Shown here piece by piece: positions 41,541 to 55,590 of a DNA stretch of 64,000 bases (position 1 is the first letter of the stretch; each line of letters begins with the position of its first letter). The notes below the pieces were generated by a model. It did not search any database. It worked only from the letters and a program-made list of their open reading frames with translations, and was not told where the DNA came from. The DNA comes from Campylorhamphus procurvoides. Taxonomy: Eukaryota; Chordata; Aves; Passeriformes; Dendrocolaptidae. The translations under genes were made by a program, and so were the position numbers. The stretch covers positions 186 to 64,185 of the forward strand of contig WBMV01004761.1 in the NCBI GenBank assembly GCA_013396655.1. Direction: 5' to 3'.

Positions 41541-44529
41541 GCCAGCCCCTGCATGCACTGAGGGCAGCGCAGCCCATCCCCTGGCACAGGTGCCCCTGTG
41601 GTTCTGGGCACAGATTGCCTCCTCCCCACTGTGGAGTCCTGCAGGCTGGGGAGCCTGAGTTATGATGGAACCAAAACACAGCCGGCAGGATGCGGAGAGG
41701 AATTTGGGAAGCCCCTTGGCTGCTTGGGAAAGCCAGAGCAGGAAGACAGTATGCCTTCATGGGATCAAGAGCCCTGCCAATCTGGCAGGTGCCACCCTGT
41801 TAATGTCAGAGCCATCTGCAGCACAGCTCCCCTCCCTTCCCACGCAGACAACTCAGGGGCATGACAGCTCCTGCCTTGCCCTTGTGAGCCATCCAGACTT
41901 CCAGAGAAAACATCTCAAAATACCCTCATGGCAGCCTGCCAGCGCTTCTGGGGAAGGGACACCCCAAGCCCTAACCTAGAATTAGCAGGGGAATTTGCAA
42001 GCACACCTGCCATCACTTCGCACACAGAAACCCCACCAGGGCTACTGCTTGTCTCCAGGTAAACAGATCTCAACCCAAAATAGGCAGGAGAACCCCAGCT
42101 CCCCCAGCGGGTCCCCAGTAAGCCCACAACATGCTTCCCCTGGCCCACCCAACCCCCTGGCCCTCCTTCCAGCCTCCACCAGGTCACATCGGTGTCCCAA
42201 GAAACAGAGACTTACCCCACAGACATACCTGGGGAGAGAGGACAGTCAGGACAAGTCCCCTGCTCAGAGTATTTGAAGGCAGTGTGTTCCCCCGCTTCCA
42301 CACCCCCCTGCTCTTGGGTGTGAGCATCAGGCCTGGGCTCAAGTCACAGGGGCTGGAGCCCTGTGGGTCTAGCGGCATCCATGGAAGAGGAGAAGAGGTA
42401 TCAGGTACCACAGCTGGCACACAGCCCAAGTGTGTGGCACCACACACTGCCCAGGCGTCCAGGGAAGGGAGGAAGGGAAGTTTGCCATGGAGGAGATGGC
42501 AGGAGCTAGGGGTGTTGAGGAGGAGGCAGTGGGGGTCAGGGCAGGACTCAGGGGGTACAGAGGCAGGGCATTCTGGCATGCTGCTTTCCCACTGCCTCCT
42601 GCTTCCTGTCTGGAGAGTGCCCACATCCCTGTGTCAGGAGCCCAGCCTCCTTGGTGGGCGCTGCCAGCTGCACTCTGCTCTGTTTGTTTTCTGTCTCACT
42701 TTGCTTTGTGCCTCCTAATTTTTTCCACAAAGAGACAGTGCCTGCTAAAGGGTGCACGGATCACCAGTCATTACAGCAGGAAATGTGTCCAGCTGCTGGC
42801 TGTTACAAACAACTCTAAAACAGAAAAGGTCACATGAACGAGCACCAGCAACAGGTGGCAGCCCCGCTCCCACCGAGGGGAGAGCAGCCCTACCCTATGG
42901 GACATGGGAACAGATGCCACCCCTCCAGCTGGCACAGCACAGCTCTAACCACCTCCCAGAGGAGTTTGCTGGTGTTTAGCCAAGCCACCAGGTTGGTGGC
43001 TGCACATTATAAATGACAGGGAAAAGGAGGAGTGATGTGGAGCCTTAGTGTAAGGACATCCCTTTTGATCCTGGGCATTGAGCAGTCCATCTTATCCCCA
43101 CAAAAGCGATGTCTAAGTGGAAGGAGCAAGATCACAAGGAGTGGGTTTAACAAACCACAGACTACCACCTCTGAGCAGGTACAAACAAGAGATGGCATAA
43201 TTTTAATTGCCCATTCACACCACACAAAGGCCATGACAGATGCTAAGCGACACCTGTGGTTTTGGGCCACGAGCAATCCCATTGCCAGGCAAGCCCTGGG
43301 AGCTGAGAGCAGCTGTCACCACAACCGCCTAACCACCGCAGGAAAACCTGCACTGCAGGACAGCCACACCTGCAGGAAGACGTTTGTCACCTGGATTCGG
43401 ACACTTCCCCGTCTCTCCCTTTCCATGCATCCCCTTTTCCCCTGCTCCTGCTACCTTTGCTGAAGGTGAGCACAGTGCATGCTTGGCTTCCCACTCAAGA
43501 GCAATTCCATGGTGCCATGTAACCACGCTACGGGTTTATATGCAGAAACACCAGCTCTTTAAAGAAAAGCCCTTTACACCATACCAAACGTAGCCATGTC
43601 CTTGCTGTCCCTAGCCAAGGGGTTGTCAGCAGACTAAATGGCAAGCACCTCATGTCCTCCTGACACCACTTGTAGGGGGATCATTTTGCAGGGATAAGGT
43701 CAGTACTTCCTCCAAGCATGGCCAAGATGGGACAGGGCCAGTTGCCTCACCAGCCCTGGCCCCATCTCCTACATCCACTTGCCCACTGGGTGACATCAGA
43801 TCCCTCGTGGCAGGAAGGCTGATCCAGAGGCCCCTCAAGGTTTATCTGCGAGCACAGAACAAGCTCAGCACAGGGATGCAAGTCACACGAAGTTCTGGTG
43901 CTATGACTCTGCTGGAGGATGGGAAACACTCCAAGGCTGCCTGTTTCATGAGACAAACTGACTACACTGGTCATGGACCCTCCTACCTTGTGTTGGGGTC
44001 CAGGGAAACAGCCTCCTGGACAGCGTCCTGCCCACCTCCACCTTCAGCCACCAGCTGTGAGGCACATGCTTGTATTTCATAAGAGGTATGATTGTGTGCA
44101 CTTGTGCACCATTACTGTGGTGCTGACACAAACGCAAGCCCTCCCAAAATAAGGGCAGGCAGGTACCTTGGGTCAAAGCAGGGACTGATCTGCCTCAAAG
44201 GCTGGTGTCCATCAGAGGAAAAAGCAGATGCCAGGAAAAGGTAAAAGTGGTACACACATTGACTAACTCCCCAGCTGTTCCCCAGCCTCCGAGCTGGAAA
44301 GGACATGCTGTTCATGTGTGTCGTAGCCCACAGCGGGTTTCACTTCTGTGAAATCCTGCTTCCCCCTTTAACTTGGGAGCCTCTGAGAGGGGGCAGCAGC
44401 CCTCCTCGCACACAGGACCTCATCTGGGGCTCCCTCACCCTCGACATCAAAGGGTGGATGAACATTGGAGTGGCAGTTTTACAGACCTGGATTGTATCCA
44501 CCCAACAGCACATTTTCCAAACAGAAATT

Positions 44530-45170
44530 CTAGCTCACTTAGTCATTCAGGCATGGCTCCACGCCTTCAGTCCTCCTTGTTGCTTTCCTCCAAACCTTTC
44601 CTGGCTCCCCTCAACTCTTCCAGAGGTGCTGGTGCTGGAGCATACAGGGACTGTGCAGGGGTGAGACACCAATTTGAAGAGAGGCACAAGGCTTTCCTGC
44701 TTTGTTTCTGCTTTGTCACTCACAAAGATGATTTGATGTGTGTTTTTATGCACACTGAGCTAACTGAAATAGCTCCAGGCCTTGGTGTGAGTGGCCAGCT
44801 CAGTACATAATCTTGTTTGTGGATTTGGGGCCTTCTCTCTCCCTTCTCTATCACTTGATATTTATCTAAAGTGAATTTCATCTGTCTACTGCCTGCTGTT
44901 GTAGTTGTTGTCAGTACTCTTTCCTAGCTGGCACTCGTCCCCATGAACCTGAGTAATCCAATCACCTCAGCAAAGCCCTGTCATGTCATTGCTCATTCCC
45001 TTTTTCAGGTCACTCACGAGCATGTTGAAAAAACACGGGACCAACACAGAGATCTCTTTTCACTGCAAAATTGACTGCTGACTCCTACACCATCCTTCCT
45101 GTTTTCCTAATTACAGAGCTGTGTGAGGACCTTCTCTCTTGACCAGCAAGTTCCCTCAAAAACTGGGCTG
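44530..45170. repeat. Degraded ancient LINE-like (L3/CR1-type) sequence
   Basis: Phrases such as TGATATTTATCTAAAGTGAATTTCATCTG, CCCTTTTTCAGGTCACTCACGAGCATGTTGAA, ACGGGACCAACACAGAGATC and GTGAGGACCTTCTCTCTT, in this order, resemble an ancient amniote interspersed repeat often classed with CR1/L3. Family name and borders are uncertain. Confidence 0.45.
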
Positions 45171-48100
45171 AAAGCCGATTTGCATTCTTTTTGGGAAGCA
45201 GCATGGGCACTATGAGCCCAGAATCCCTAGGAAGCAATGCTCCAATCTTGGGGGCCCCTTGGCAGGAGATTCCCCATTTGCCTATGGTCCCTGCCCCTGC
45301 ACAGACACTCAAGACACACAGCAGATTTAGCAGTCAGCTTTTCCATGAAGCTGCCTCTTGCCCTTCCTGGAAATGAACGTCACATCTTTCCCCCCTCCCA
45401 GTCCCTGGGGGCTGGGGCAGTTGAGAATGAGGACACATGTGACAGACAGCTGCTTCACCCTCCCTTTTCTTCAGGGGGACATTGCCTGGCCTAAGCCACT
45501 TGTTGCTACTTCCCTTTCTTTTCAAGACTTTCTCCTGCAGATGTCCTAAGGAGCCCCTCAAAAGAAGGTGGAAGAAACTGCTCAGGCTCTTGTGGAGCAA
45601 ACAGAGAGGCAAAAGCTTCAACTAGCTTTTCTGCTATGGCCTCTCTTCCTCTAATCCCTCACCCCTCCAATGGCCTGCAGCAGGTTTTGTACTCCTGGAG
45701 TGCTTTGTGAGCAGTTTACATCAGTAAGCTGATAGCACTTCCTAGTATTCTTCTCCTTTCTGTCTCTCAGCAAACAGCCTTGTGGTGCCATCTCCTCCCC
45801 CACCACTGCTCCATCCCTGCATCCTAAGGAGGGGGCTTAACAGGGGAGCAGAAGAGTATTTCTGCTTTCTCCCTTGCCTTGCTGTCTGCAGACAAAGTCC
45901 TTTGCATTGCCAGGGCTTGGCTGACAAAAAAAAACCCTCCTGAAAGGTATCCTGTGCAGCACCCTCGCCCCACAGAGTGAGGGTCCCTGGGCAATGTTTC
46001 CGACCTGCTTCACCTCGTTCCCATAACTCCTCCAAGGGCAAAAGGAGACACAGCTCTAGACCCCCTTTGCCTTTGGGCTTGCAGCACTAGCAGCCACCAC
46101 GCAAACACTCTGCAGAGCAGAAGCTGTGGATACTGACCCCACTCCCAGCACACGCTGTTATCTCGGCTGCCGGGTGGTGCGGGGGGAGCGTTCAGCCCTG
46201 TGGTGTGTTTTGAAATGGTCTGTTTTGAACTGTACACACCAGCCAACTGTAAAGTCCCTTATCTGGAGAGTTCAAGGAGCCCTGAGAGGCTCCCCAGGGG
46301 CCCTTGCCCCTTGCAGGTAAAGAGATCTGGCCAGGCAGCAAATTCCCTAGGGCCGGCTTCCCACCAGGGAAAGGGCAGTGATGAAGCAGAGCCAGCCCTA
46401 AAACTACCCCAGGTGACACAGCTGGGGATCTGCCAACCATTACTGAGTCCCGTGAAGCCCTGGGAATCCAGATCCCCACTGGGGCTGCTGAGTGGGTTTT
46501 CAACTCCCACATATCACTGGCCAAACACCATTGCCTTAGCAATGGCAGGCCCACGATGAACCCCCACACCTCCCTCCTCAGCACATGGCAAGTGCCCAAA
46601 CCCAGGTACAACTTCGTCCCTGGTCAGAAAAAAACCCTCCAGGCACCCACACAATCCCCTTGGAGCAGAGATGGGTTCTCCTGCCCGGCATTCCATCGAA
46701 CGCTGTAGGGGGACACTGAAATGTCCCAGCAAGAAGCTTACCAGAAGGACAGGGTGGTCCCAGCCCTTTCCTCCTTGTCACTTCAGGCCACAGAACTGCA
46801 GGGATGCAGCAGCCTTGGGAGAGGCAGGAAAAGCCCTGCAAATATTGGAGCAGATGCCTGCTCCAAGGCTGGTGGTTTTAGGGGTGCAGGAGGAGATACA
46901 GTGCCTAAGGTGGGAAGGGAGCAAGGGGGGCTAAGGGAGGGACATAATTTTTGAGCAGACGTCAGAGGAGAGATAAGCTGATCTCAGGAACCTGTTTGCA
47001 GGGACAGGATTCATAGGGGCTCTTCTGAGAAGCTGGTTTCCCTGGTGACATCCACTCAGGCCACTCTTCCCAGTAAAAAAGACTGTCCCCTCCAAGCCAC
47101 AACCCTCACCTCCTTCTTGGGAGGCTGTGAAAGTAGGCATGTTTTTCCCGGGTTAGGTTCAGAATTCACTTTTTGGAAATGAAGAAAAATAAAGACCCTT
47201 TGTCCCCAAGGGCAGAGGGAGGGATTTGCTCAGGGTTCCACTCAATGCAGCTGCAGAAACCTCCAAACCCAGGCACAAACCACCTCCAGGCACACTGCAC
47301 AGTGCTTCCAGGCAGCTTTCAGCACCTCCAGGAGCTGCAGGGAGATGGGGAAGGGCAGAGGATGATTCACTATGGGCACGCACAGAATCTCACACCAAGC
47401 TCAGAGCACCTGTCCATGGTTTCCCATGGGACTACCATGGGTTTGGGGAGAGCCTGGGAACACCTCACCCAGACCATCATCCTCTCCCTGCATCCTCTGC
47501 ACCTGGCAGACCCTCATAGCCCATTTCTGCAGGACTTGTCCAAGGCCCTTAGGGGAGCCAGTGGCCAGTGGAGGTGATGCCCGGGGGCCATGGGGAGGGG
47601 GTGCTGCGGGAAGGGGTGCTCCTCTGGGATCGATCTGAGGGCTGCAGCGGGAAGAGGGACAATGGGAGGAAGCCACGTTTCCGTTTCCAAATGGAGAAAA
47701 CATTACAGGACCCCTGTGGAGAACAACTGAACACCTTTAATGTAAAAATCAGCTGGGAGCACAAGAAGCAGGCAGAGGCAGCACCAAGCTGGGAGTGGGT
47801 CCTCCTTGGATGGAGGAGCCTGGAGCTTGATGCACTGGTGGAACAGGCCCACCATATGCCAGGACAGCCGTGCACAGAAGACAAAAGCAATGCCAAACAT
47901 GCCACAGCACAAGGCACAGTTTTGGCTCCTGCCTACCTGCCTGCAGCCTTGCTCTCCCACAGGCAGGTGACACTCCTTGTTTCCACCCAGTTAGGTAGGA
48001 AGAGGGATGCTCTCTGATGGGCTGGGACAGTGTTCAGGTAAGACCCGCTGGGGCATGACTGCCTGATGCATCTCTTTTCCTTCAGAACTTTTTCCCAAGT

Positions 48101-51100
48101 CACACTCAGGCTTGCTCAAGAGGAATGCCCAACTATACCTGTACAGATGGTATCTCAGTCAGCCACACCTCAAGCAACAGCTAAAGCATACCAGAGGGAT
48201 GGGTTGAGCCTACAGGACTATGGCCCCATTTCCCCTCTGCGTCTGCAGCTGAGAGGAGTGAAGGTAAGACATGTAAAGAGGAAGCATACAACAAAACAGG
48301 ATGAGAGCACAACAACTCACAGCCAGAGAAGTCTGAAGATAACTCGGTGAATGCATGGGAAGAAATGCAGGGGATAGAATCCCATGGCTGGGGAAAGACA
48401 GGTAATGTTTCTCCACACTCTGCCTTCTGGGCTTGGGAGGGCTTTATCTATCAGCAACACATGGCTACCTCAAGGTCAGTGCCTGGCAAGCAGTACTGGA
48501 GGGAAAAGAGCAGGATTGCAGGAGGCCACCTGACACTGGCGGCCCCCACGGTGCTGGAATGTAGAGTGAAGGTGATTCCTCCTTCATTGCTTCGTGTTCC
48601 TGGCCCCAGGACTGAGCTCAGACCCAGGAAGGAGTCAGGTCAGGAATGACATAAGGGAGCTGAGCATGGAGAAACCTGCAGATGAGGGTCTGGAGGAGAA
48701 GGATGGGGACAGCTTACATTCCAGCCAGAAGGTCCTCAAAACAGTCCTGCAGTAAGGCGCAAGGTAGGAGAGGCAGTGAAATCATTGTCAAGTTCAAAAG
48801 TCCCTGCAAATTTTTCCCCAAGCTATGCATGGAGCTGTTCCATGCACAGAGCTCCTCACAGAGGAGGCTCAGAGAGCTCAGCAAAACCACTCTCCCACAC
48901 CAAATGCCACTCTGTACTTTACAGGAGCTCCTTTCCCCCAGGAGAGTCTGAGCCCAGGGCCCACTCACTCGTCCCCAAAACAGGTATGCTTCTGGAAGGG
49001 CAGGAAAAGCTGGCTGCCAACCAGCAGTAAAAGCACCTGCCTGCAGCATCCCCCTGCCTGCTGCCACCCAGCCACCTCCTGCACCTCATCACAGCACCTT
49101 CTCATCCCGGGAGAGAGGCTGTCCTTCCAGGTCTGGCTCCTTCCTGTACGGAGCCAGAGGCACAGGGGCAGAGCTGGCAGCTGGCAAGACCCTCAGCAGG
49201 CAAGAGCTGCCCAAACCCACTGAGAGCTCAGTGGGGAGACCATGCCCAGGACTGAATGAAGTGAGCCTTGTCCCTGCACCCAGACAACTCAGCAGTAAGT
49301 CTGCAGCAGGTTGCCAGCCCTGCTGGGGGATGGCTCAAGGGCAGAGATCATTTTGCCCTCCCTCAGTTTTTCAGAGGCTGGTCCAGGCTGCACCGCTGCT
49401 TCCAATTTAGTGGAGGGCAGAGAAGTGAAAACAGAGCCAGAACAACACAATCTTCCCCTGGTGTCACCACCTCCCCAGCTCCCAAAATCTGGAGAGGCAA
49501 CTCCTCCCAGCTGAACAGCAGCCCACTGGCAGAAGCTGGGAGAGGCACACAGGGACTAACCACCACTGGCCTGTGGTGAGTCAAGGTTGGCTCCATCCTC
49601 TGCACGCCATTCTGTGCCCGGTGGCCAGAACAGAAATACATGGGCTATTTTGGGTCCTCGCAAACCAAAATGGCCTTTCACTTGTAGGCCAGCTCAGAAC
49701 AGAGGTCCTGGCTGACCATTGCTTTTGGCATGAAATGTCTACAGCCCTACTGAGAAAGGGGATGGTGAGCACAGAAGCAGGTTTTGGGACCCATCAGAGT
49801 CCCATGAGATCTCTCTGCCAGCCTCCTGTTCTGCCAAGATCCTGCTCCATGCCTGGACAGCCACAGCATCTTGGAAATTCCAAATAGGCTGCAGCTGCTA
49901 AATACAGCTATTTCACAATGGATACAATGGCTCTGTTCCAGGAGACAGGAGTGTCTGTCACCCACTCACCTCAAAACCCCCCCTTTATCTCAGCCAAGGG
50001 GCACCCCACAATCCCCAGAAACAAATGGAAGGAGAAGAGATGGATGTCAAATCCAGTCACTTCCAAAGCTGCAGCCATCTCCTAACACTGGGGCAAAGCT
50101 ACCCCTACAAGTCCCAGGAGCTGGAGGGACTTGAGACGCCACATATGCCTGTACATTTCCGAGCTGATTTTAAATTGGGCTGAGGGGAAGATGCTGCCTA
50201 CTGAGAGCTGGGTTTGTCACATCACTGCTCTGTGGCAGACAGAAGAGCTATGTGGGCAGCATACGGTCTGTCGTCCAAGGAAAGGAAAGCCGAGAAGGCA
50301 GCATGCCATCAGTGGCATGGAGCAAGCAAAAGACTTGGAATAAACACCCAGGGTGGAAGTGCTATCTCTGGCACTCTTATCCCTCCTCCCTGAATAACTC
50401 AGCTTTCCCAAATGGCCTGGCAGGACTAAGGTCTCACATGTGGAGTCAAAGCAAGATTCAAGGCGGACACCTCCTTCGGAGCAAATAAGTCAGAGCCCAA
50501 ACCTCCCCCCACTTGGCACTGGCCTTGGCTAAACCATGGCAAACAGGAAAATCTTTATGTGAGTAGGATCAGGCAGGGAGAACAAACAGGAGGTGGGGAG
50601 CTCACTGCTGTGTCTGCCCAAATCCCGTCAAAACAGTCTCCCACACAACTGACAATAGTGAGCTTGACCACAAGTCGGGAAAGAGCAAGTCACATCCCCT
50701 CCAAAACCCAGCCTGTGCTGCTACATCTATGCAACCAGTCACCACGCATTGTGCCACAACCACAGCCACATCCCAGCCTGCCTGGGACCGTGAACATCCT
50801 CAGGGATGCCTCAGGGAAGCACGGAGAACTCTGAATGAGAGCCACCAAGTGCTCATGTGTTAATGGCGCTTTGCAGCCACTGGCATTGGTTTGCTGATTC
50901 CGCCCTCCTCCCAGCCTCCCTCAGGGGAATGTGGGGAGCAGAGGAGATGAAGGCAGCTCTAGATGCCTGCTGGGAGACCCAAGATTACCATAGCTTCCGT
51001 TGAGGTGAGCTGGCCATCCAGCAAGGTGTCCTGTCAGGGCTTGCCTGGGTGTCCTAATATGCTGGGATGCCAATGCACTCCCACAGTGATGCTGGGCAAT

Positions 51101-54100
51101 AGGGAGCCCAGAAGCTGAGCCCCACTGAAGCAATCCCTGCTGACACACTGCATCCCCCTCACAGCCAGAGGAAAGGAAGGGAGGGATAGCTGGTGGTAGA
51201 CAACCTGTTTGCATATCCATGGCCAGGCTGTTTACTGGTGTTGGGTTTTGCCTCTGGTTGAAGGCTTCACTTTTGGAGCAAGCCCAGCTGCAGAGCCCAG
51301 GCAGGGGGTGTGATGCTCTTCAGTGGCTCCCTCACCAACCCCCACCAAGGCATGGATTCTGCCCTGCATCACCTGGGCACCCCGCACCCGCTGCCTCCAG
51401 GGTAACAGCCCCATCCAGGAACACACTGGCAGATCAATATCCCGATGTGGTTCACCACCCAGACATACCAGCCTTATGTTGCCATGAGTAGTGGGTGTGA
51501 AGATGGGAAGGAGAAGCTGAAGGGTAGGGTGGGTCGCTCCATAATAGCTTCATTGTGTTGCCCTTGGTCTGCCTCCTCCCATGGTTAATGGATAACGCTC
51601 CCACTCTCCTCAGGATGCCACAGGGACCCACCCAACCCTGCCTTCCTCAGTCACAGCCCAATACCTACAAATCCTTATGGGGTGAAAGCACCACATGCCC
51701 TGTGTGCATACTGCAACAGTGGGCTCCCTGTGGGGGCAGAGATCCAGTCCAGAGCAAATACCATCACAGTGCTCGGCGTACAGCACCAAGGGAGGATAAT
51801 AAAAAGGAATTACCTCCAATTTGGTCCTGAGACCAGGAAAAGACAAGGCCTGTTTTGAGGAGAGCAGGCAAGGCAGATAAGGCTGGCATCTCCTTCAACC
51901 CTGAGTGCTGGCCAGGATCGAGAAGCAAGATGTGCCACCAGTCCCTCCTGCCTCCCTGAGCTATTTTCCAAGGGTTATCCCCAAGCCTAAAATAGAAGAG
52001 CTCCTCTCATGAGGGTTTCCCATGACCATGAGTAAACCTGTAGCAAAACTCCAAAGCCTTCACTGTCCTGAGCCTGGTGAGCTGGCCCTAAGATGCAGGT
52101 GTAAATTGGCTCCCTGTTCCTGTATGGTGTCAAGTGGGTAGCTGTGCTAGGCATGATGAACCAGGCAGGGGCGAGGACCATGTTCAGAGCTGCAGCCTGG
52201 GCAGCACCAGAAGCCAAGCACAGTGGCCCAGGCAGGATGCTCCTCTCCCCAGCAGACTTGCAAGAAGCTTGTGCCACTTCAGTGTCAGTCTGGGGGTGCT
52301 GGGACACATTCAGGTTGATGGCTTGTCCTCGTCACAGCAAGCCTGATGACACAGTCCTGCTGCCATGACTGAGCCTCAGTACATGGCCGGCGCAGGCTGC
52401 TTACAGGGCAGGAGGCTGATTGCATGGCCCTCTGGTCTTGCTGCTGCTCCACACCCAGCTGTATCACTCCCAGCCCTGCTCTTCATCTCCTGCTCCTGCT
52501 TGCCTCCTCCCTCTGCAGCTTCCTGGTCTGCTCACTCCATGAATTTCCAACTGGAAATTTCACAGCAAGGTGCCTTCCTATCAGACAAGTCCTAAATGAA
52601 CTGAACTAAAGCAAATCCCACTGGCAGTCGTGTGGTGGGAAGAAGGCAAGAAGGCTCTGCGGAAATCTGCCTGATTTCCTGTTGACTTCTGCATGAGCCA
52701 GCAGGCAGGCAAAAGGTCTCTGCTCCCCTTTGGCCTCAAGGAAAACTGGTCTCCTGGAGATGAAGCCTCACCATGCTCACCCACATCTTAACCAAGAGAC
52801 TGAGACAGCCTTGAGCACTGTACCTGGAATGCCAGGCTCACCAATTTGTGTCACAGTTGGTGCATGACAGCCACACATACCCAGAGATCTGAGCCTCCCC
52901 TTTCTTGGCGATCAGTGAGACCAGGGAAAAGCCTGCTCCAAACCAGAGCAAGATCAAAAGGTCAAAACAGTGATGTCTGTCACACTATCACCATCACTAA
53001 TGAGGTTACAAAGGGCTATTAATGCTATTCCTACACAACAGCTTCTCTTGCCTCCCCGGAGCAACAATGCTCGAACATGTTCCTCACGCAGCATCATGGC
53101 TCTGCTCCCACATAGGGACCCCGAAGCCCACGTACAGTCCCCCAGCCAGGTCTAGAGATTCTGGAGTTGGGGAAATACTGTGCTGCAGCCTCAGATGGGC
53201 ACTGTAGTTCCCCTGGACCATACATCCTGATGTAACCAAACCCACTCAGGGTCAGCCCCTACTCTGCACACTTCTTTACCAATCCCACATATTGCATACT
53301 GTTGACCTAGGAAACAATTAGTCTTTATTGCACTGCTTTATGAAATCCTAATAGCTGTGTGACTGGTAAAACCCTGACTCCTACCCACCTGCAAATGCCT
53401 GTTGCTCACTCTGTGCATCAGCTTACTGGCAGCTGAGTACGAGTTAGCAAGGACATTTGACTCCAAGAGCTGGCAGTCCTGCAGCCCCAGCAGCACAGTG
53501 CTGGGCTGGCAGGTGCCTCAGGACAGAGCTCGGCACTGTGGAGGCTCAGGAAGGTGCAGGGAAGTAAGGGAGGTTTACACTGTGGGGTCAGCATGAAGCT
53601 GGCAAGGACCACAAGCAAATAACGCTCTGCTGATCAGAGCGGGGGTTGCAGCTTCCTTAGCACTTGCCAAAGGCCTGGATGTTACACTGAACAAAAACAA
53701 CCAAAATCTACATGTTCCCCAGAAAAAGCACCAGAAGCTGTCTGCTGGCTTCCCAAAGCAAATGGCTGGTGCCTTCCCACCTGGACAGGGCACACAGGTG
53801 GTCCTGGGCTCCCTCTGTCCCAGTGAGCTAGTCCCCAAGCCCTGACTCTGCAAGGGGAGCTGGGAATGCAGCCGGGCAGAGTGAGGAAGGTGTAGCACAG
53901 GAATGGGTGAACGTGTGCCTTTTCCTCTGCACCCTGGCTTACCCCTAGACCACAACAAGGAATGAGGTAGGTCAGGCCAGGGCAAGAGCAAAGCCCATGG
54001 CTCATCTTCAAAGAGGAAGAGGCTCAATAATACCTCCCAGCCCAAGATAATGAGAGCAGGGATGTCATGCTGAAGAATTGATGCCAGTAGTTAATTACAC

Positions 54101-55405
54101 AGCTTTGCGAGGAATGGAGAAAAGGAACAACTGCAGTTCCTGCTGGCACTACATTTGCTGATTCAAGCTGAAGTGAATTTCTTCAACCTCTTCACTCCAG
54201 GTACCTGGCACACTATAGGCCTCACCTCTCGTCTGCATAAGCAACAGAGGGAGCAGTCACACAGCAAACCATCTTCTGAGGATGATGCTACAGCCCTTGG
54301 TGCTGAACAGAAAGTGCCTTTGCTCTGTGAACACCTTTTTGATGAGCTGAGAGCAAGCCTACCCGTCTTTTTCCGGAGTGAAAGGCAATGGCCGGAGCAG
54401 AAGTGCTCTGGGGGGAATAAGTGTGGTGTCGGCACAGGACTGACACTATCAATGGCCCACAAGCTGCACTCACACAACCAAGTGAACCTGAGAGAAAAGC
54501 ATCCCTGCACAGTCACATCCTGAGATAGCTTTGTAGTGAAGGCAGGCCCGGAGGAGCCCCAGGCTGTCCAGCTGGAGCTGGCGAGCGGAAACAGCGGCCA
54601 CCAAGCTGGGATGTGGTGCAGAAGGGGAGTGGGATTTCCCGTGTCAGCAATCACAGAAGTCCCTCAATTGTGTCTGCTCACAACAGGCAACTGAGGGGCT
54701 GGTTGGCTGCTTCCTGCTTCGGAGCAGCCGGGAAGCACATCCAGCTGTGGCCAACAGCTGCACAAATTCCTCCTGCAGCCCCTAGCCTTGGGGATCAAGG
54801 ACACAGGCTTACTTGTCTGCGATCCCACAGCTCTGGGGCTTGGCCGCTGTTGCCTTCCCACACAGCCGGCGGTTCCACAGCCCATTCCCGAGAGGCAGAT
54901 GGGAGTACAGTGAGTAAAGGCAGGGACTGTGATGATCTGCCAGTATTAGCACCTAGCACGGGTGTGAGGCTCAGATTTAACTACAGGAGTGGGGAAGACA
55001 GCACAAAACGGCTCTACTGGAACTCTTTGCATTCCTGCCCGGACCAGGCTCTCCATCAGCGCTGATGGTTTGCTCAGGAATGGAAAGAAACTCCCTGAAA
55101 TCTTCCACAGCATCCCAGAGCCAACCGGGAGCATTTTCTTAAGCAGGACCTGGAGCAATCCTGGCCCAGAAGTTTTTCTGCCAGCCAAGGGGGGCTCTGC
55201 CCTGCTTCTCACACAGCAGCACATGGTACCCTGCCCACGCACCTGCCAGCGGGTCCTCACAACACCCGCCGACTGCGGCATGCTGGCAGACACTGTCGTG
55301 CACACGGGCGAGAACTCGGCAGGGATCTGCAACCCTGCGGCCGCAGGACTGCTGCACAAACCCCTTGGAGAAGTCCTGCATCCCAGGTATCAGAGCATCA
55401 CTGCA

Positions 55406-55475
55406 CTTCGCATCCCCAGAGCCACATGCTGGCCGCTCCACTTCGCATCCCCAAAACCACATGCTCTCCCTCCGG
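55406..55475. repeat. Two-copy 35-bp tandem repeat
   Basis: Units 55406-55440 and 55441-55475 share CACTTCGCATCCCCA and CCACATGCT, with several mismatches in the last third. Lies just outside the CpG island. Confidence 0.8.
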
Positions 55476-55590
55476 CAGTAACTATGAAAGGGGATTAGGA
55501 GCTGCCGCTCAAGGGGGCAAGGAAGAGAGCCCCCCGCCCAAAAAGCAGCATCTCTGCATCACACCCGCACACCCCCAGCCCGAGCCGCGA

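Larger units (their letters stand above)
41541..55590. other. Long noncoding stretch upstream of SLC29A1 (probable intron 1 or intergenic)
   Basis: I checked both strands for recognisable protein sequence and found none. Open frames are short and mutually overlapping. If transcription starts at the CpG island at 55.6-56.2 kb, this is a roughly 15-kb first intron. It contains the old repeat at 44.5-45.2 kb. Confidence 0.6.

Noticed and set aside
42216..42228. A 13-nt minus-strand microexon (M-S-V-G) that would join SLC29A1 exon 3 in phase
   Set aside because: The exon at 40509-40481 gives a human-like N terminus ending Q-D-R before Y-K, has a better acceptor and lies closer.
47703..47960. Hydrophobic 85-aa minus-strand frame, considered as myomixer or another membrane micropeptide
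   Set aside because: No A-x-L-y-C-x-L motif or arginine-rich helices, all three frames are similarly hydrophobic, and an ATTAAA lies inside the frame. No support as a gene.
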